Source: Sipunculus nudus
Lineage: Eukaryota > Annelida > Sipuncula > Golfingiida > Sipunculidae
Length of the DNA stretch: 64,000 nt
NCBI GenBank assembly: GCA_026874595.1
Contig: CM049322.1
Coordinates: 33,376,340 to 33,440,339, forward strand
Reading direction: 5' to 3'
Positions 47,906 through 59,398 of this stretch are shown here, in pieces. The first letter of the stretch is position 1, and every line of letters starts with the position of its first letter. The position numbers were made by a program, and so were the translations under genes. Below the pieces are notes generated by a model. The model saw only the letters and a list, made by a program, of their open reading frames with translations, ran no database searches and was not told the origin of the DNA.

Positions 47906-48370
47906 CTGTCGTCGGATAAACAAAGTATAAACCGGTGGTTAATATCCGCTTTTCTTAAAACAGGTCTACCTTTCTAATTGGTATGAGGCTAACCACACAC
48001 AGCTGAATGCCGATTTAGGTGTGTATAAGCTCATCATATGAACTAAACCATGCCAAAGAATGACCCCGAAACCACGTTTCCATGTGGAGAACATTGAATG
48101 TGTTCTTTTGCATATCATGATGAGCTCGCAACAGACGAACAATAAGGGGGCACTCTAAATTTTGAAGTTTAATGAATGAAAGCTAAGGGACTTCAAAGAA
48201 CGAACTCATGTTCCGTCCTGCAGTGTCACTCGATAAGGCTTACTCCACATATTGATTTCATTGGTGGTACGGGTGCTGCCTGGAGCCCATTGGTGTCCTT
48301 TTAGCTCTACGTCCGGACCTTCTAACCAGTTTTCCGATTTGTCACTTTCCCTACACACATACACACACGC

Positions 48371-48391
48371 ATATATATATATATATATATT
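48371..48391. repeat. (AT)n microsatellite at PLE 5' junction
   Basis: A short TA run directly precedes the truncated Penelope-like element. Confidence 0.7.
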
Positions 48392-48420
48392 TTTACCCCT
48401 CGATCACAGAAGATCTTCTC

Positions 48421-49731
48421 ATGAAAGCCCTCAAATTTGCCAAAACCATGGTCTCCATTCCAGAGGATGTTATCAAAACCATCCTGCACAGCAGGAAAAG
48501 CTTACTGATTAGCAACGGTAACACCTGGGTGAAAAAAGATCACACTAGTTTTGACGTCACCATGGGCAGTTTTGATGGCGCTGAAGTATGCGAAATTGTT
48601 GGTTTATACATCCTAAATATGTTGAAAAAGGAATTTGGTGTAAATGCTCTAGGCCTGTATCGTGATGACGGTTTAGGTTGTTTCCCCAACATGTCTGGAC
48701 CCAAAGCAGACAGCACCCGTAAGAAAATGATCAAACTCTTTTCCAATGTTGGGTTAAAGATAACCATTGAAACTAACCTGACCTGCACAGATTTCTTAGA
48801 CGTAACATTTGACCTCCAAAATGACGTCTTCTACCCTTACAGAAAACCGAACAATGACCCTCTCTATATCCACGCACAATCCAATCACCCCCCAGCTATC
48901 ATTAGGCAGATACCTATGATGATCAGTAAACGTGTTTCTGACAACTCCTGCAATAAAGAGCTATTTATGAAAGCCAAACCCATGTATGATGAAGCTTTAG
49001 CGAAAAGCGGGTTCTCAGAAAGCTTAAAATATGTTGAACCAACAGTGAAAAGCAAGAGAAACAGGAAAAGGAAAATAATATGGTTTAATCCACCCTACAG
49101 CCGTCATGTAAAAACCAACATTGGCAGAAAATTCATGAAACTAGTTGAAAAACACTTCCCTCAACATCACAGGTACCACAGGTTATTCAACAGGAACAAT
49201 TTGAAAATTAGCTACAGCTGTCTACCCAACATGTCTAACCTGATCAGCAAACATAATATGAAGGTTCTAAATTCTGACAATGCTGTGAATGCACCCCAAA
49301 AACAATGTAACTGCCGTAAAAAAGACGAATGTCCTATGAATGGTCAATGTCAGCTGAAATGCATTGTCTATAAAGCAACAGTTAGAACAGACAATGACGT
49401 GAAACACTACATAGGGTGTACTGAAGGTGATTTCAAGACAAGATATAATAACCACAAGCAATCCTTTCGGAACAGATCCCACGCTAAAAGCACTGAACTG
49501 TCTAAACACATTTGGTCACTAAAAGACAACAATATCAATTACAAGCTCTCCTGGGAAATAACTGCCAAGGCAGCACCTTACTTCTGTGGGACTAGGAAGT
49601 GTGATCTCTGCTTGTCTGAAAAGCTACTTATAGCTACGGCCCCCCCTGGATCATTGTTGAACTCAAGAGCTGAAATTCTCTCCAAGTGCCGCCATCAAAA
49701 CAAATTCACCCTGAAATATTTTAAAACCTAG
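48421..49731 (+). CDS. Penelope-like RT (partial) plus GIY-YIG endonuclease
   Basis: 436 residues without interruption. RT motifs include FDVTMGSFDGAEVC and the catalytic GLYRDDGLG (48655-48680). A linker rich in basic residues and a Cys cluster (CNCRKKDECPMNGQC) follows, then the endonuclease: IVYKA as the GIY strand, HYIGCTEGDFKTRYNNH as the YIG strand and catalytic Arg region, and FCGTRKCDLCLSEK near the end. N-terminal RT motifs are absent, so the ATG at 48421 is internal to the ancestral protein. The intact frame suggests fairly recent insertion. Confidence 0.85.
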   Translation: MKALKFAKTMVSIPEDVIKTILHSRKSLLISNGNTWVKKDHTSFDVTMGSFDGAEVCEIVGLYILNMLKKEFGVNALGLYRDDGLGCFPNMSGPKADSTRKKMIKLFSNVGLKITIETNLTCTDFLDVTFDLQNDVFYPYRKPNNDPLYIHAQSNHPPAIIRQIPMMISKRVSDNSCNKELFMKAKPMYDEALAKSGFSESLKYVEPTVKSKRNRKRKIIWFNPPYSRHVKTNIGRKFMKLVEKHFPQHHRYHRLFNRNNLKISYSCLPNMSNLISKHNMKVLNSDNAVNAPQKQCNCRKKDECPMNGQCQLKCIVYKATVRTDNDVKHYIGCTEGDFKTRYNNHKQSFRNRSHAKSTELSKHIWSLKDNNINYKLSWEITAKAAPYFCGTRKCDLCLSEKLLIATAPPGSLLNSRAEILSKCRHQNKFTLKYFKT

Positions 49732-50330
49732 CATTCGTACTAATATTCAGCGTGCCCCCTTAACCCCCCCCCCCCCCAACGAGGATCCGCTGGGCAGACT
49801 CATTTGTTCAGGTAGTTGTTCTCTCACTGCTGGCTCGTGGAGTCCATTGGATGACAGGAAAGTTCTACTTTATCCTGGTCTAATGGGCTTTACGACCTTC
49901 AGCTAGGAGACTTGCACCACTTGGTATGGGTATAGTATATTTGCCTTTTATATTGTATATTTGCCTTGTATATTGTGTATTTTCACAGTATATGTGTATT
50001 TTTATCATATCATATGTATACTACTGATATGTTCACTGCTTCCAAGGCCCTATTAGAAATCATTTCTATATGCTGATTGAGCATCCTGGTTATATCTTTG
50101 TATTATATTTACTATTTACTACATTATATAACCTCTTTGCCCTGCCCTGTTATGTTCCAGTATCGCACGTGTACCCCGACCATTCCTATTGTGCACCCGA
50201 GAACAATAGGATCAGTGTCAGTCTTTCACATGCCCCCCCCCCCCCCCGACCCGAATCGCACAAAGCATAATCTCGTAATCTCATAAAGTCTCGGCTTTTC
50301 AAACCACGACGTTAGCTTCATTCTAACCAC

Positions 50331-50378
50331 ATTCACCTGATGATCGGGTCGCATCCCGTGAAACAGTCTGTTGTGAAT
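50331..50378 (+). ncRNA. Hammerhead ribozyme motif (type I)
   Basis: Stem I pairs ATTCAC (50331-50336) with GTGAAT (50373-50378), six perfect pairs. The core has CTGATGA (50337-50343) and GAAA (50360-50363). Stem II pairs CGGG with CCCG around a six-base loop, with one U-U mismatch at its base. Stem III is a short CA/TG with a three-base loop, followed by UU, so cleavage is predicted after 50372. It lies 600 bp past the Penelope-like ORF, where this class carries self-cleaving ribozymes. The U-U mismatch may weaken activity. Confidence 0.7.
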
Positions 50379-50403
50379 TAACAGTGTTGTTTTTCTTCAG
50401 AGT

Positions 50404-50425
50404 TATATATATATATATATATATA
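50404..50425. repeat. (AT)n microsatellite between PLE and tandem array
   Basis: A TA run at the right edge of the ribozyme region; the tandem array begins directly after it. Confidence 0.8.
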
Positions 50426-52440
50426 CCAACCGCTGGACCTGGAATCTTCTAACTTGACATCCCGGGAGGTCCATGAAAATTCTCCTTGAAAACCAGGAAT
50501 TAGGTCTCTGTTACCCATATTCTTTGAGCAATTGGGTTCCGAAGTACCCCCCAGAATAATGGAAAATTTGATACAAAAGCTAGAGTATCTGAACAACTAA
50601 TGCATTGATCACCATGATTCTTTGCATTGATATTGATTAGTGAGTGTTTCATCAGTTTTTTGCAGACTGGTGGCGCTACCTGTATTTTTTTTATTTTTAA
50701 CGATTTTTCTCTATTTTTGAGACCTCTTAAGATGCAGTCATCTGTTAACAGGGCACAAATCATAACAACTGGACCTATAATCTTCTCTCTTAATATGAAG
50801 GGAGGTCCATGAAAAGTCTCCTTGGAATGCTAAAATAAGGTCCCTGTCACCCATTTTCTTTGAGCTATGGGGCTCCGTAGTACCCCCCCCCGGAATAATT
50901 GAAAAAATTGATACAAAAGCTCCAGTATCTGAATAACTAATACATTGATAACCATGATTTTTTGCATCGATATTGGTCATGGAATGTTTCACCAGTATCT
51001 GCAGAATGTTGGCGCTACCTGTATTTTTTTTATTTTTTTAACGATTTGTTTCTCTATTTTTGAGACCTTAAAAGATGGGGTCATCTGTTAAAAGGGCACA
51101 AATCCTGAGAACTGGACCTGGAATCTTCTCTCTGGACATGCAAGGAGGCCCATGAAACGTCTCTGTTTGAAACCTGGAATAGGGTCTCTGTTACCAATAT
51201 TCTTCGAGCTATTGGGCTCTGAATTACCCCCCTGAATAATGGAAAATTTGATACAAAGGCTCAAGTATCTGAACAACCAGCATTGATCACCATGATTCTT
51301 TGCATGGATATTGATCATGGAGTGATTCAACAGTTTTCGCAGACAGGTGGCGCCACCTGTATTTTTTTTTATTTTGTACAATTTTTTTCTCTATTTTTGA
51401 GACCTTAAAAGATGCGGTCATACGTTAACAGGGCACAAATAGTAACCACTGGACCTAGAATCTTCTATCATGACATGCAGGGAGGCCCATTTAAAGTCTC
51501 ACATCGATTGCCATGATTCTTTTTATGCATATTCATCATGGAATGTTTCATCAATTCCTGCTGACAATTGGCGCCAACTGTATTTTTTTCGATTTTTTTA
51601 ATTATTTTTTTCCCTCTATTTTTGAGAACTTAAAAGATGTGGTCATCTGTAAACAGGACACAAATCGTAACCACTGAATCTAGAACCTTCTATCTTGACA
51701 TGCTGGGAGGTCAATAAAAATATCTCGATGGAAACATGAAATTAAGTCTCTGTTACCCATATCCTCTGAGCTATGGGGCTCAGTGGACCCCAAGGAATAA
51801 CGTAAAATTTTATACAAATGGTCTAGTATCTCAAAAAATTGTGCATTGATTGCTATGATTCTTTGCATGCATTTTCATCATGGGGTGTTCCATCAGTTCT
51901 AGCACACTGGAGGCGTCACCTGGATTTTTTTCCCATTTTTTATGTATTTTCTATTTTTGAGACCTTCAAAGATGTGGCCGTTTGTTATCAGGGCAGGGAG
52001 GTCAATAAAAAAATATACATGGAAACCTGAAATTAGGTCTCTGTTACCCATATTCTCTGAGTTATGGGGCATATAAGCACCCCTAGCATAATTGAACATT
52101 TGATACCAAAGCAGGGCACTAATTATAACCATTGGACCTAGAATATTCTTACTTTAAATCCAGGGAGATCCATGAAAAGTCTCCTTGGAAACATGAAATT
52201 AGGTCTCTGTTATCTTTAATCTTCGAGCAATGGGGCTTTTAAGCACACCCCAGAATATTTGAAAATGTAATACCAAAGTAGAGCACAAATGTGACCATTG
52301 GACAAAGAATCTTCTCACTTGGCATCCTGAGAATTCCCCAAAACTTCTCCCCTCAAAACCTGAAATTGGGTCACTGACCTATATTCTGAGAGTTTTGGAG
52401 TATGTTTGAGCATCCCAGAAGTAATGAAAAATACACACAA
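50426..52440 (+). repeat. Degenerate tandem array, units of about 340 bp
   Basis: About eight units share the anchor gggcacaaatcNtaaccaNtggacctNgaatcttct, then a ccatgaaaagtctcc segment, a ggtctctgttacccatattct segment and a cattgatcaccatgattctttgca segment. Anchors fall near 50430, 50774, 51114, 51453, 51674, 51992 (partial), 52133 and 52306. Later units are shortened. Open frames on the minus strand merely reflect the repeat. Confidence 0.85.
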
Positions 52441-52539
52441 ATTGCAATGTTACTCAGGAAAGGCTGGTTGGATTGTCATCAAATTTGGTGTGCTAATGGA
52501 CAAGGCGTAGCAAGGAGCTAGTTGTCTACTTTAAGGAGA

Positions 52540-54370
52540 AAAAGTGCATTTGGAATAGTGAAATGCCCGCTTTAGCAAAACATTTCACCGGTGCACACGG
52601 GGTGCATAGTATGTGCGAAATGTAAAGAATCCTGCGGGTAAAGTAGGCCATATTGCAGTGTAGGAACGTGACCAGTCGCGGTGGCACAAGTCAATAAGGG
52701 CGAAGCGAGTTTTGGCGTTCGCAGCCCACTGGGATGTTTTTAGATGTGGCGGAGTAGGCCACAAGATAACGGATTGTACAAAGTCCTGTGTCGGTCAGAG
52801 CAAAAAGCCCGAGGCAGGTCAAAATCGGAAGGCCGCATCAAAAGACATGGTACATACGCCCAGTGTTGCTCCTCTTAAGACAGATATATAATCGGTAAGC
52901 ACAGACAATGGTATTCGCCCATGCGATGGGATTAAGGCAGATGTAACCCAGGGTCCCGTGATCCTTTCGGTTCGGTTGATGGGAAGCCTAGCTCAGATTG
53001 GTGATGAGCTCGCATTAACGACGTGTCGGGGCATTGTAAATTGCTGTCAGTATATTACTGTGTTGCGAGACACCGGATGTACTGTGTAAGAATAAGAATA
53101 AGTTAGAAAAAGTTTGGCTCCGGCCCAACAGTATACCGGTAAGCAGATTAGCTGCGTGATGTTGAACTGTTTGCGTGAAGAATAGCGGTTATTAATGTAG
53201 ACTGTTCCGTTTACATCGGGCAGACGGAAGCCGCCTGGATAGGAAATTGCTTGTACGATTTAATCATCGGGATTGTCAAGGGCGTTAGTGCAAACCCGTT
53301 AGAGCAGGATCATAGTACTAACGCCGAGCGGGGAGATGGTCACGTGAATTAGCTGACCCCCGAAGTTGGAAACTCGGGCAATGAAACGAGCGCAAGGGAC
53401 GCGTGAACTATCCGTTCCGAAACAAGTGATGGAGATTAGTCCGTCGGAATTTGCCCAGGTGAAGAAAGAAGACATATCTTTGTTTACTAATTGGAAAAGG
53501 CAACAGACAAGAATGCAGATTGTTCCCGGTTTCACTGGAAAAATGGCTACTTAGTCTCGCGATATGATTACGAAAGTCTGGTACGCAGGTTTTGGTACCA
53601 ACTGCTCTCCGGGATCACGTGATGGCCCCGAGCCATGAGACCATGATGGAAGGTCACCAGGGTAAAAAAGTACCTATGAGAGAATACGTAGCCAGTTTTC
53701 TGGAAGGGAAGGTATCGGAATGTCGCACAATTTTGTTAGACGTATGACATGTGTCATCGGACGATACCAAAGGGTAAAAAAAGTATTCCTCCCTACGATA
53801 GAGGAAAGCGGTGGCGCCATATTAAAATCTGCAATCAAGTTTTGTTGTTGCCGACTGATCGCAACAAAATATCAATGAAATGGAAGGGACCAAATAAGGT
53901 CGCGGGAAAGGTCAGTGACCTTGACTAGAGAGGTAATGTCCACGGGAAGGTAAAAACCTTCCATATTGAACTGCTCAAGCAGTATCATACGAAGCCAGAG
54001 CCGCAAGACATTCTCGCTGCGGTGAGTTAAACAGTATGTAAAGAGGATGTCGGAGGAGGATGAAGAACACTGGGTTAAAACCAACAATGGCATGGCCATA
54101 GCCGCCATACCAAGATCTGTACAACGCGACAATAACCGGTCGCGTACCGTACGCGAGTGGAAAACTATTGCCGGGAAAGCAAAACTACTCGACGGTCGAA
54201 CCTGAATGTCTGTCAGTCGTTTTAGCAATCCAAACATTTGACATGTATTCGGCTTGCAGGAAATTCACGGTCCAGACGGATCGCAAACCCTTAAGTTGAT
54301 TTTCAACTTCAGTAACGAATGAGTGTTAAAAAAGGCGCTGATACTGAAAGAGTACTTGTTTGATATCCAA
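52540..54370 (+). mobile_element. Ty3/Gypsy retrotransposon mosaic, heavily decayed
   Basis: Fragments on the plus strand are a gag CCHC knuckle (RCGGVGHKITDC, near 52745), a protease site (LRDTGCTV, near 53063), an integrase zinc-finger region (VLVPTALRDHVM and SHETMMEGHQG, 53590-53668), an integrase tail (MKWKGPNKVAGK and HGKVKTFHIELL, 53870-53985) and an RNase H start (PECLSVVLAIQTFDMYS, FTVQTDRKPLS, 54195-54300). RT is missing and RNase H lies after integrase, so at least two copies or a rearrangement are involved. Confidence 0.65.
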
Positions 54371-54546
54371 CCTGTAAAGGGTTAAGCCTGTTAAATTATG
54401 GCCCTGACCTTTTTGAGTAGAGTTGTAAGCGAGTAAGGCTAATAGATTTATAACATTATACGACTCAAGGTATATTAGATATGAGTCGGGCCAACGTTAT
54501 GTAGAAAACCCATTTCTTTGTAATATGTTTAGTTAAGGGGGATGAG

Positions 54547-54900
54547 TGTGTCACGAATGGTACGTGTCATTGTGATTTATTTTCATTTCTCGGGTACACT
54601 GTACCGGGTCAGCTGTACATTCCTATTTGTTTAGGTCTGACGCGCTGGTCAGAGTATTATTTTCTTAAATAACGTTGGCTTTCAGTAAAAGGTCAGAGAG
54701 TGCGCTGCAGGTCCAGTTATGCCATTTTTGTGGTGCTCGCCATAGGGTTCAGTGTATTTTGGTTCCGAGCCTTTTAAATATTCAGCGTGCTCATGAATAA
54801 AGATAGGCCATAAAAGAAAAAGCAGGCGATTCTTTGTATTTGTCTTATGAATATAAATAAGCTTCAAGAGTAGAAGGATATTTAAAGACGTGCAGCGAAG
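54547..54900 (+). repeat. Possible Ty3/Gypsy LTR start
   Basis: A purine-rich tract (gttaagggggatgag) precedes TGTGTCACGAATGG, a common polypurine-tract and LTR boundary layout. AATAAA follows near 54797. The right border and a partner LTR were not found. Confidence 0.35.
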
Positions 54901-54984
54901 TATAGGGGACAGTCTACGGAGCCTGCAGAGACCAAACCTGCTGCCGCCTAGTGTCTAGAGAAGAGCTACGAGCCGTGCCGTCCG

Positions 54985-55480
54985 GCAAGGTGATGCCAAG
55001 CGAGGTGCGTCTGGCGAGCTGCTGTCCAGCCAAGTGCTGTCCAGCGAGGTGCCGTCCGGTGAGGTGTCTGGTGAGGGCAAGTTAGGTGCTGCCAGCTTGG
55101 TAGCAGTGAGGTCCAGTGAGGTGCTGTCAGTTGGTGTCCAGTGAGGTCCAGTGAGGTGCTGCCAGCCGGGGTCCAGAGAGGTGCTGCCAGAAGTGTCCAG
55201 TGGGGCCAGTGAGGTGCTGCCAGCTGGGGTCCAGTGAGGTCCAGTGAGGTGCTGCCAGCCGGGGTCCAGAGAGGTGCTGTCAGAAGGTGTCCAGTGGGGT
55301 CCAGAAAGGTGCTGCCAGCCGGTGTCCAGTAAGGTCCAGTGAGGTGTTGTCAGCCGGTGTCCAGCGGGGTCCAGTGAGGTGTTGACAGTCTGTTTTCAGT
55401 GAGGTGCTGACAGTCCTGGCCCAGGGAGGTACTGCTAGCGGAGATTCAGTGAGATGGTGCCACCAGCCGGGGCCAAGGAT
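54985..55480 (+). repeat. GC-rich minisatellite (gtccagtgaggtgctgccag type)
   Basis: Imperfect units of about 20 and 40 bp, built from gtccagtgaggtgctgccag and ccggggtccagagag, repeat more than ten times. Early units are more diverged (ccagcgaggtgccgtcc). No conserved long frame runs across it. Confidence 0.8.
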
Positions 55481-56103
55481 CGCTAGTCCAGGAGATCAAC
55501 AGACTGTTAGAGACTGTGCTTTTACTAATGTTTATTATTTAGTGTAAGCACCAGTGTATCTAGTGAGGCACAATAGGCTGGGAATCTGATCTGGAAGGTG
55601 ATTTTTTTAAGTCTATCTTTTATGTTCTCTCCATATACTCTTGTTGTTTAACTGCTGATTTGTGATTTATTGTGTGCCTGAGTGCTGATACGATGATTGC
55701 GCCATCAAAACACACAATCTCTACTTTTCAATTTTGAACCAAAGGCAACCTAGTTCGTCACTTGGTAAAAGAAGCCTTTTCCCTTGGGCACCAGAGGGGA
55801 AACTTTTATCGGGTGACGATGATTTGTACTGAATTTTGGAGCTGTAGTCTCATCTATTTGGCCGTTTGTTGTTCTCTTGGTCATAGCTTCCTTAACTCTG
55901 ATCTGGGTACATTATTCTTAATCTAACCAGTTAACTTTATTTTACAAGCCATTTTCTTTCTCCGTTTTTGTCCATCACCTGAAATAGTTCCCCGTGAAAG
56001 CACACATTCTGCTTTCAGAATGACCGCATGGATTCAAGAATCGTGGTTTCTGTGGATATTATTAGAAGGAATTCAGATGACCTTGATTATATATATATAT
56101 ATA

Positions 56104-56152
<49 letters not shown>

Positions 56153-57236
56153 TAAATGCCTGTTATTATATAGGTTAAAAGACCAAATATAAGCCTCTGG
56201 AGATGCGCCTTTTTAGATATTTGTTAGTTATATTTACTATATTTTAATGGGTATGTAGTTTTGAGCCACTGAAGGGACTTTAAGCATGGCAAGATTTAAT
56301 AATGTCCTGATGGCAAAGGGGTCAATTCTTGACCTTGTGTACACTTGCCTCCTGGAGACATCTGTTTGATTAAGTAGTGTATATATCCTTTCGATTACGT
56401 TTTAATGAGGGTATACGTGTAACTAGTCATGTATTCTGAATAGACCGAATACGATTTGATTTGTTCAGAGAGGCACCTGCGAGAAGACAATCGCAATAGA
56501 CAAAGTTATTGAAGACTAATCCCTATCCATATACACCTTTGATAATAAGTTTAACATAAAAGAGTAAGCCCTCAAACAAAGACAGAACTTCACATATAGA
56601 AACCAAGGTTTTTACACATTAAATAAGAATTGCATTCAAATTTTACTTTAAACTCCCTGACTGTCATATTATTATATTTAGCAATCTATAATAATAAATT
56701 CAGTCCTAGCTTCGCGCAGTTTGAAGCCTGTTAATTTAACCTAAACTTGATCGAAAGGATATACACACTACTTTAACAAAGAAACAGTTTAATGTTGTTT
56801 GTGCTTTAAACATAAGAAACTGCATAGTTATATGTTATTGTTGTCTATTGCTATAGATGTCTCCAAGAGGAATGATGCAAGTGTAAACAGGGCCAAAAAC
56901 CAACCCCTTCACTATGAAGAAATGTTTTGAATCTTTCGTTAATAATTCCGTTAATAACCAGTATCTCTGTTTTGCTGGCCTGATATGACATGAGCGATGT
57001 GGGTACAGTCCACCTTAAATAACAAGAGGATATTGCAGTCATTTAAGTAGCAAATCTTGGAAAACCTGACTGAATGCGTATAAGAAAGCGGGTTTATAGT
57101 CAGATTTCAAAGACGATGTCAGTCTCATCCGACCTAATTTGTTACTTTTGAATTGTGGCCTTTCGGGCTGTTCATTGTTTACAACCTTTCTCGGGTCCCC
57201 GGCGATCAAATAACCGAGTAGCCACACACGGCGTTA
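55481..57236. other. No gene recognised
   Basis: AT-rich DNA with scattered repeat words and an AT microsatellite. The minus-strand frames at 56851-57227 show no domain. Confidence 0.45.
56087..56150. repeat. (AT)n microsatellite
   Basis: TA repeats interrupted once by aatcat. Confidence 0.9.
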
Positions 57237-57416
57237 AAAATTTATTCGTGCTTCATTTGCCTGCCGCCAAAGTTTGACCATTACTTTTCTCCTCCATGAA
57301 GAGAGCGCACCCTCGTGAAAAAAACTTGTGCGGGAAGCGGTCAGATCTGGAAGGGAACCCATAACTATCTTGTCACTACTCCAACGCACTAACCATAACG
57401 ACACCACACTCCACAA
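57237..57416 (-). repeat. tRNA-related SINE (minus strand)
   Basis: On the minus strand the head reads GTCGTTATGGTTAGTGCGTTGG (A-box region) and ATGGGTTCCCTTCC (B-box region), followed by a non-tRNA body. Two half-decayed pairing arms argue against a tRNA gene. Confidence 0.4.
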
Positions 57417-58719
57417 TAGTAATATTATAGATATTTCCTCATTATTACTGTAAAATGTTGCATTGTCAACTAAAACGGGCTGTATTATAGTCTTAAGTAA
57501 TAGTAATTTTTTATTTCCATGTACTTGTTTATATATTTGAATATTGTAAGGGTATTTCTGTGGAAAGCCAGGGTGTTTACGGTAAAGTCTTGCACTTGTA
57601 CTTCTCGTGTGCAGGAGAGCGTACTATTGTGGATCCTTTCTGTTTGGGGGAATTTGTGATCGAAACTTGGACTCTCATAGATCTAATTCCTTGTAACCAA
57701 TCTCCTAAGAGAGTCTCCTTTCCTCTTGGTATTATTAGAAGACACAGACATGTAGCATTGTTTCTTTTCATTTCACTTTTTTTTTCATTTTTTGATCATT
57801 CATGAGCTCCCACGTCAACCAATGGGTCCCGTGGATGAGGTCACTAGTGATTGAGATGACGAGTGTAACATCCTAGAGACAATGTGATTTTTGATAACAC
57901 AGCGAACATGCATTTTAGTGGGTAGTTACTAAAATAAACTATGAACCTATCGTCATCAGTGCGAAGAAATATAAGAACGGTACAATAATTTGTCATCGGA
58001 TTGATATCAGCATTTAAACCAGCTAATTAAGGTTATTGCGTCGACTCCCTCCTCGGAATCATATGGTTTTGGCGTAGATTGGATTATAATCATTTGTACA
58101 CCACTAGTTAGTCAGGAAAATATGTCAATATACGAGACATTACGTGACGGTGTCTTAGTCATCTCAAAATTCTAGGATAGGATCGAGAGGACCACACAGA
58201 AAGAAATAAAATGATATATATATATATATTTGATACACAAGATTAAACTTTATTTCACGTTATAATAATTCTAAAACTTCCATAAAACAGATATATTCGA
58301 GACAATGCGGGTTACATGAAGCAATGTTGAACTGTACCACAAAAAAGAGAAAATACTACTTTACTAATTTAAAGAAAAATGGTAACCATGTAGGAGAAAG
58401 GTCTTAGGATTTGCAACTAATATGAAACTAATGTCAGACGCAAATACACAGACAAACAAGAATTAAGAAATAGTTACACTTAAAATATTGATGAACCAAT
58501 TAAAAAAACTAAACAGTTCTTAATATAACTTTAAAACGAATATGACTACTGCATGCATATTTCACAGGCCTAACCACATGGACAACTTATATCCATGATG
58601 GAATCTTCACAGAAATAGGTGTATGCATTTTGATACCCTGTAGATATTGATAATGAAAACTAAGACCACTCTCTCTCTCTTTCTCGTTACATACCTACAG
58701 AAAACCAAAACTTAAGAAA
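57417..58719. other. No gene recognised
   Basis: AT-rich sequence with a short TA run near 58214. The plus-strand frame 57560-57805 has no recognisable domain. Confidence 0.4.
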
Positions 58720-58893
58720 TTAATACAATGATAACATATTAAGCTCATCATCCTGAATAGTTATACCTGGCCACTCTTTTTCCGGACACAAAATTCTCAC
58801 AGTTTGCTCATTCAAATGAGTTTTGTACTCTTCATTTTTAACCGTCCTATTTGTGTCAAGCAACCATTCAGACATGCAGCAAAGAACAGAAAG
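58720..58893 (-). CDS. Terminal exon of an unrecognised gene
   Basis: On the minus strand an acceptor-like ttaccttacattaag precedes an open stretch of 57 residues ending in TAA. It contains CMSEWLLDTNRTVKNEEY, VRILCPEKEWPG and the end TIQDDELNMLSLY. Codon use and the absence of stops look like real protein, but I do not recognise the family. Either it is the last exon of a separate gene or an alternative 3' exon of the GBP-like gene upstream; it can start in phase 0, which would fit that gene. Confidence 0.35.
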   Translation of the reverse strand, partial: LSVLCCMSEWLLDTNRTVKNEEYKTHLNEQTVRILCPEKEWPGITIQDDELNMLSLY

Positions 58894-59132
58894 CTTAATG
58901 TAAGGTAAATTAATACCATACTATGTAGAGCCAGTAAGAGATCTAGGTTTTAATTAAGCGAATTTTAGAAGGCAAAAGTAGCCTCTTTTGCTCAAGGAAT
59001 AATGTATCCAGTCATAATTGTACAGTAATACAGCTCTGGAATGAAGATGAACCATATCAGTGCAACACAGCACAAAACAAGAGGTCACATTTCAAACCCC
59101 TGAAACTGCGGGCTAAAGGAAGTCGAATTTTC

Positions 59133-59134
<2 letters not shown>

Positions 59135-59198
<64 letters not shown>
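59135..59198. repeat. (AT)n microsatellite
   Basis: Long TA run. The Tyr/Ile-rich frames over it are artefacts. Confidence 0.95.
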
Positions 59199-59205
<7 letters not shown>

Positions 59206-59350
59206 CACGTCTTACAATCCTGCCATAGATAAAAACAAAGAAGGGAAAATGTGGTAATGAAATAATATATGTTTTCCTGGAAAGTACTGGCAAAATCTCT
59301 GTTACCAGAATATATTATTTTGCTATTCCGGCTATTCTCATTCTTCAAAG

Positions 59351-59356
59351 TTTATT
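59351..59356 (-). terminator. Candidate polyadenylation signal of the GBP-like gene
   Basis: AATAAA on the minus strand, about 45 bases after the stop codon. Confidence 0.4.
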
Positions 59357-59398
59357 ATGTAACTGATGGCTCATCGTTTGGAGAGCAATGAATATACT

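Larger units (their letters stand above)
48400..50380 (+). mobile_element. Penelope-like element, 5' truncated
   Basis: An intact ORF for the C-terminal part of RT plus GIY-YIG endonuclease is followed by a 600-bp 3' region that ends in a hammerhead motif. Hammerheads in the terminal repeats are a known feature of Penelope-like elements. The upstream edge falls inside RT. Confidence 0.8.

Noticed and set aside
50378-52132. Series of similar minus-strand frames that look like a protein family
   Set aside because: They are translations of the same tandem repeat unit, with stops at different points and no coding conservation.
59057-59348. Overlapping minus-strand frames of 78 and 87 codons
   Set aside because: They are mostly translated TA microsatellite.
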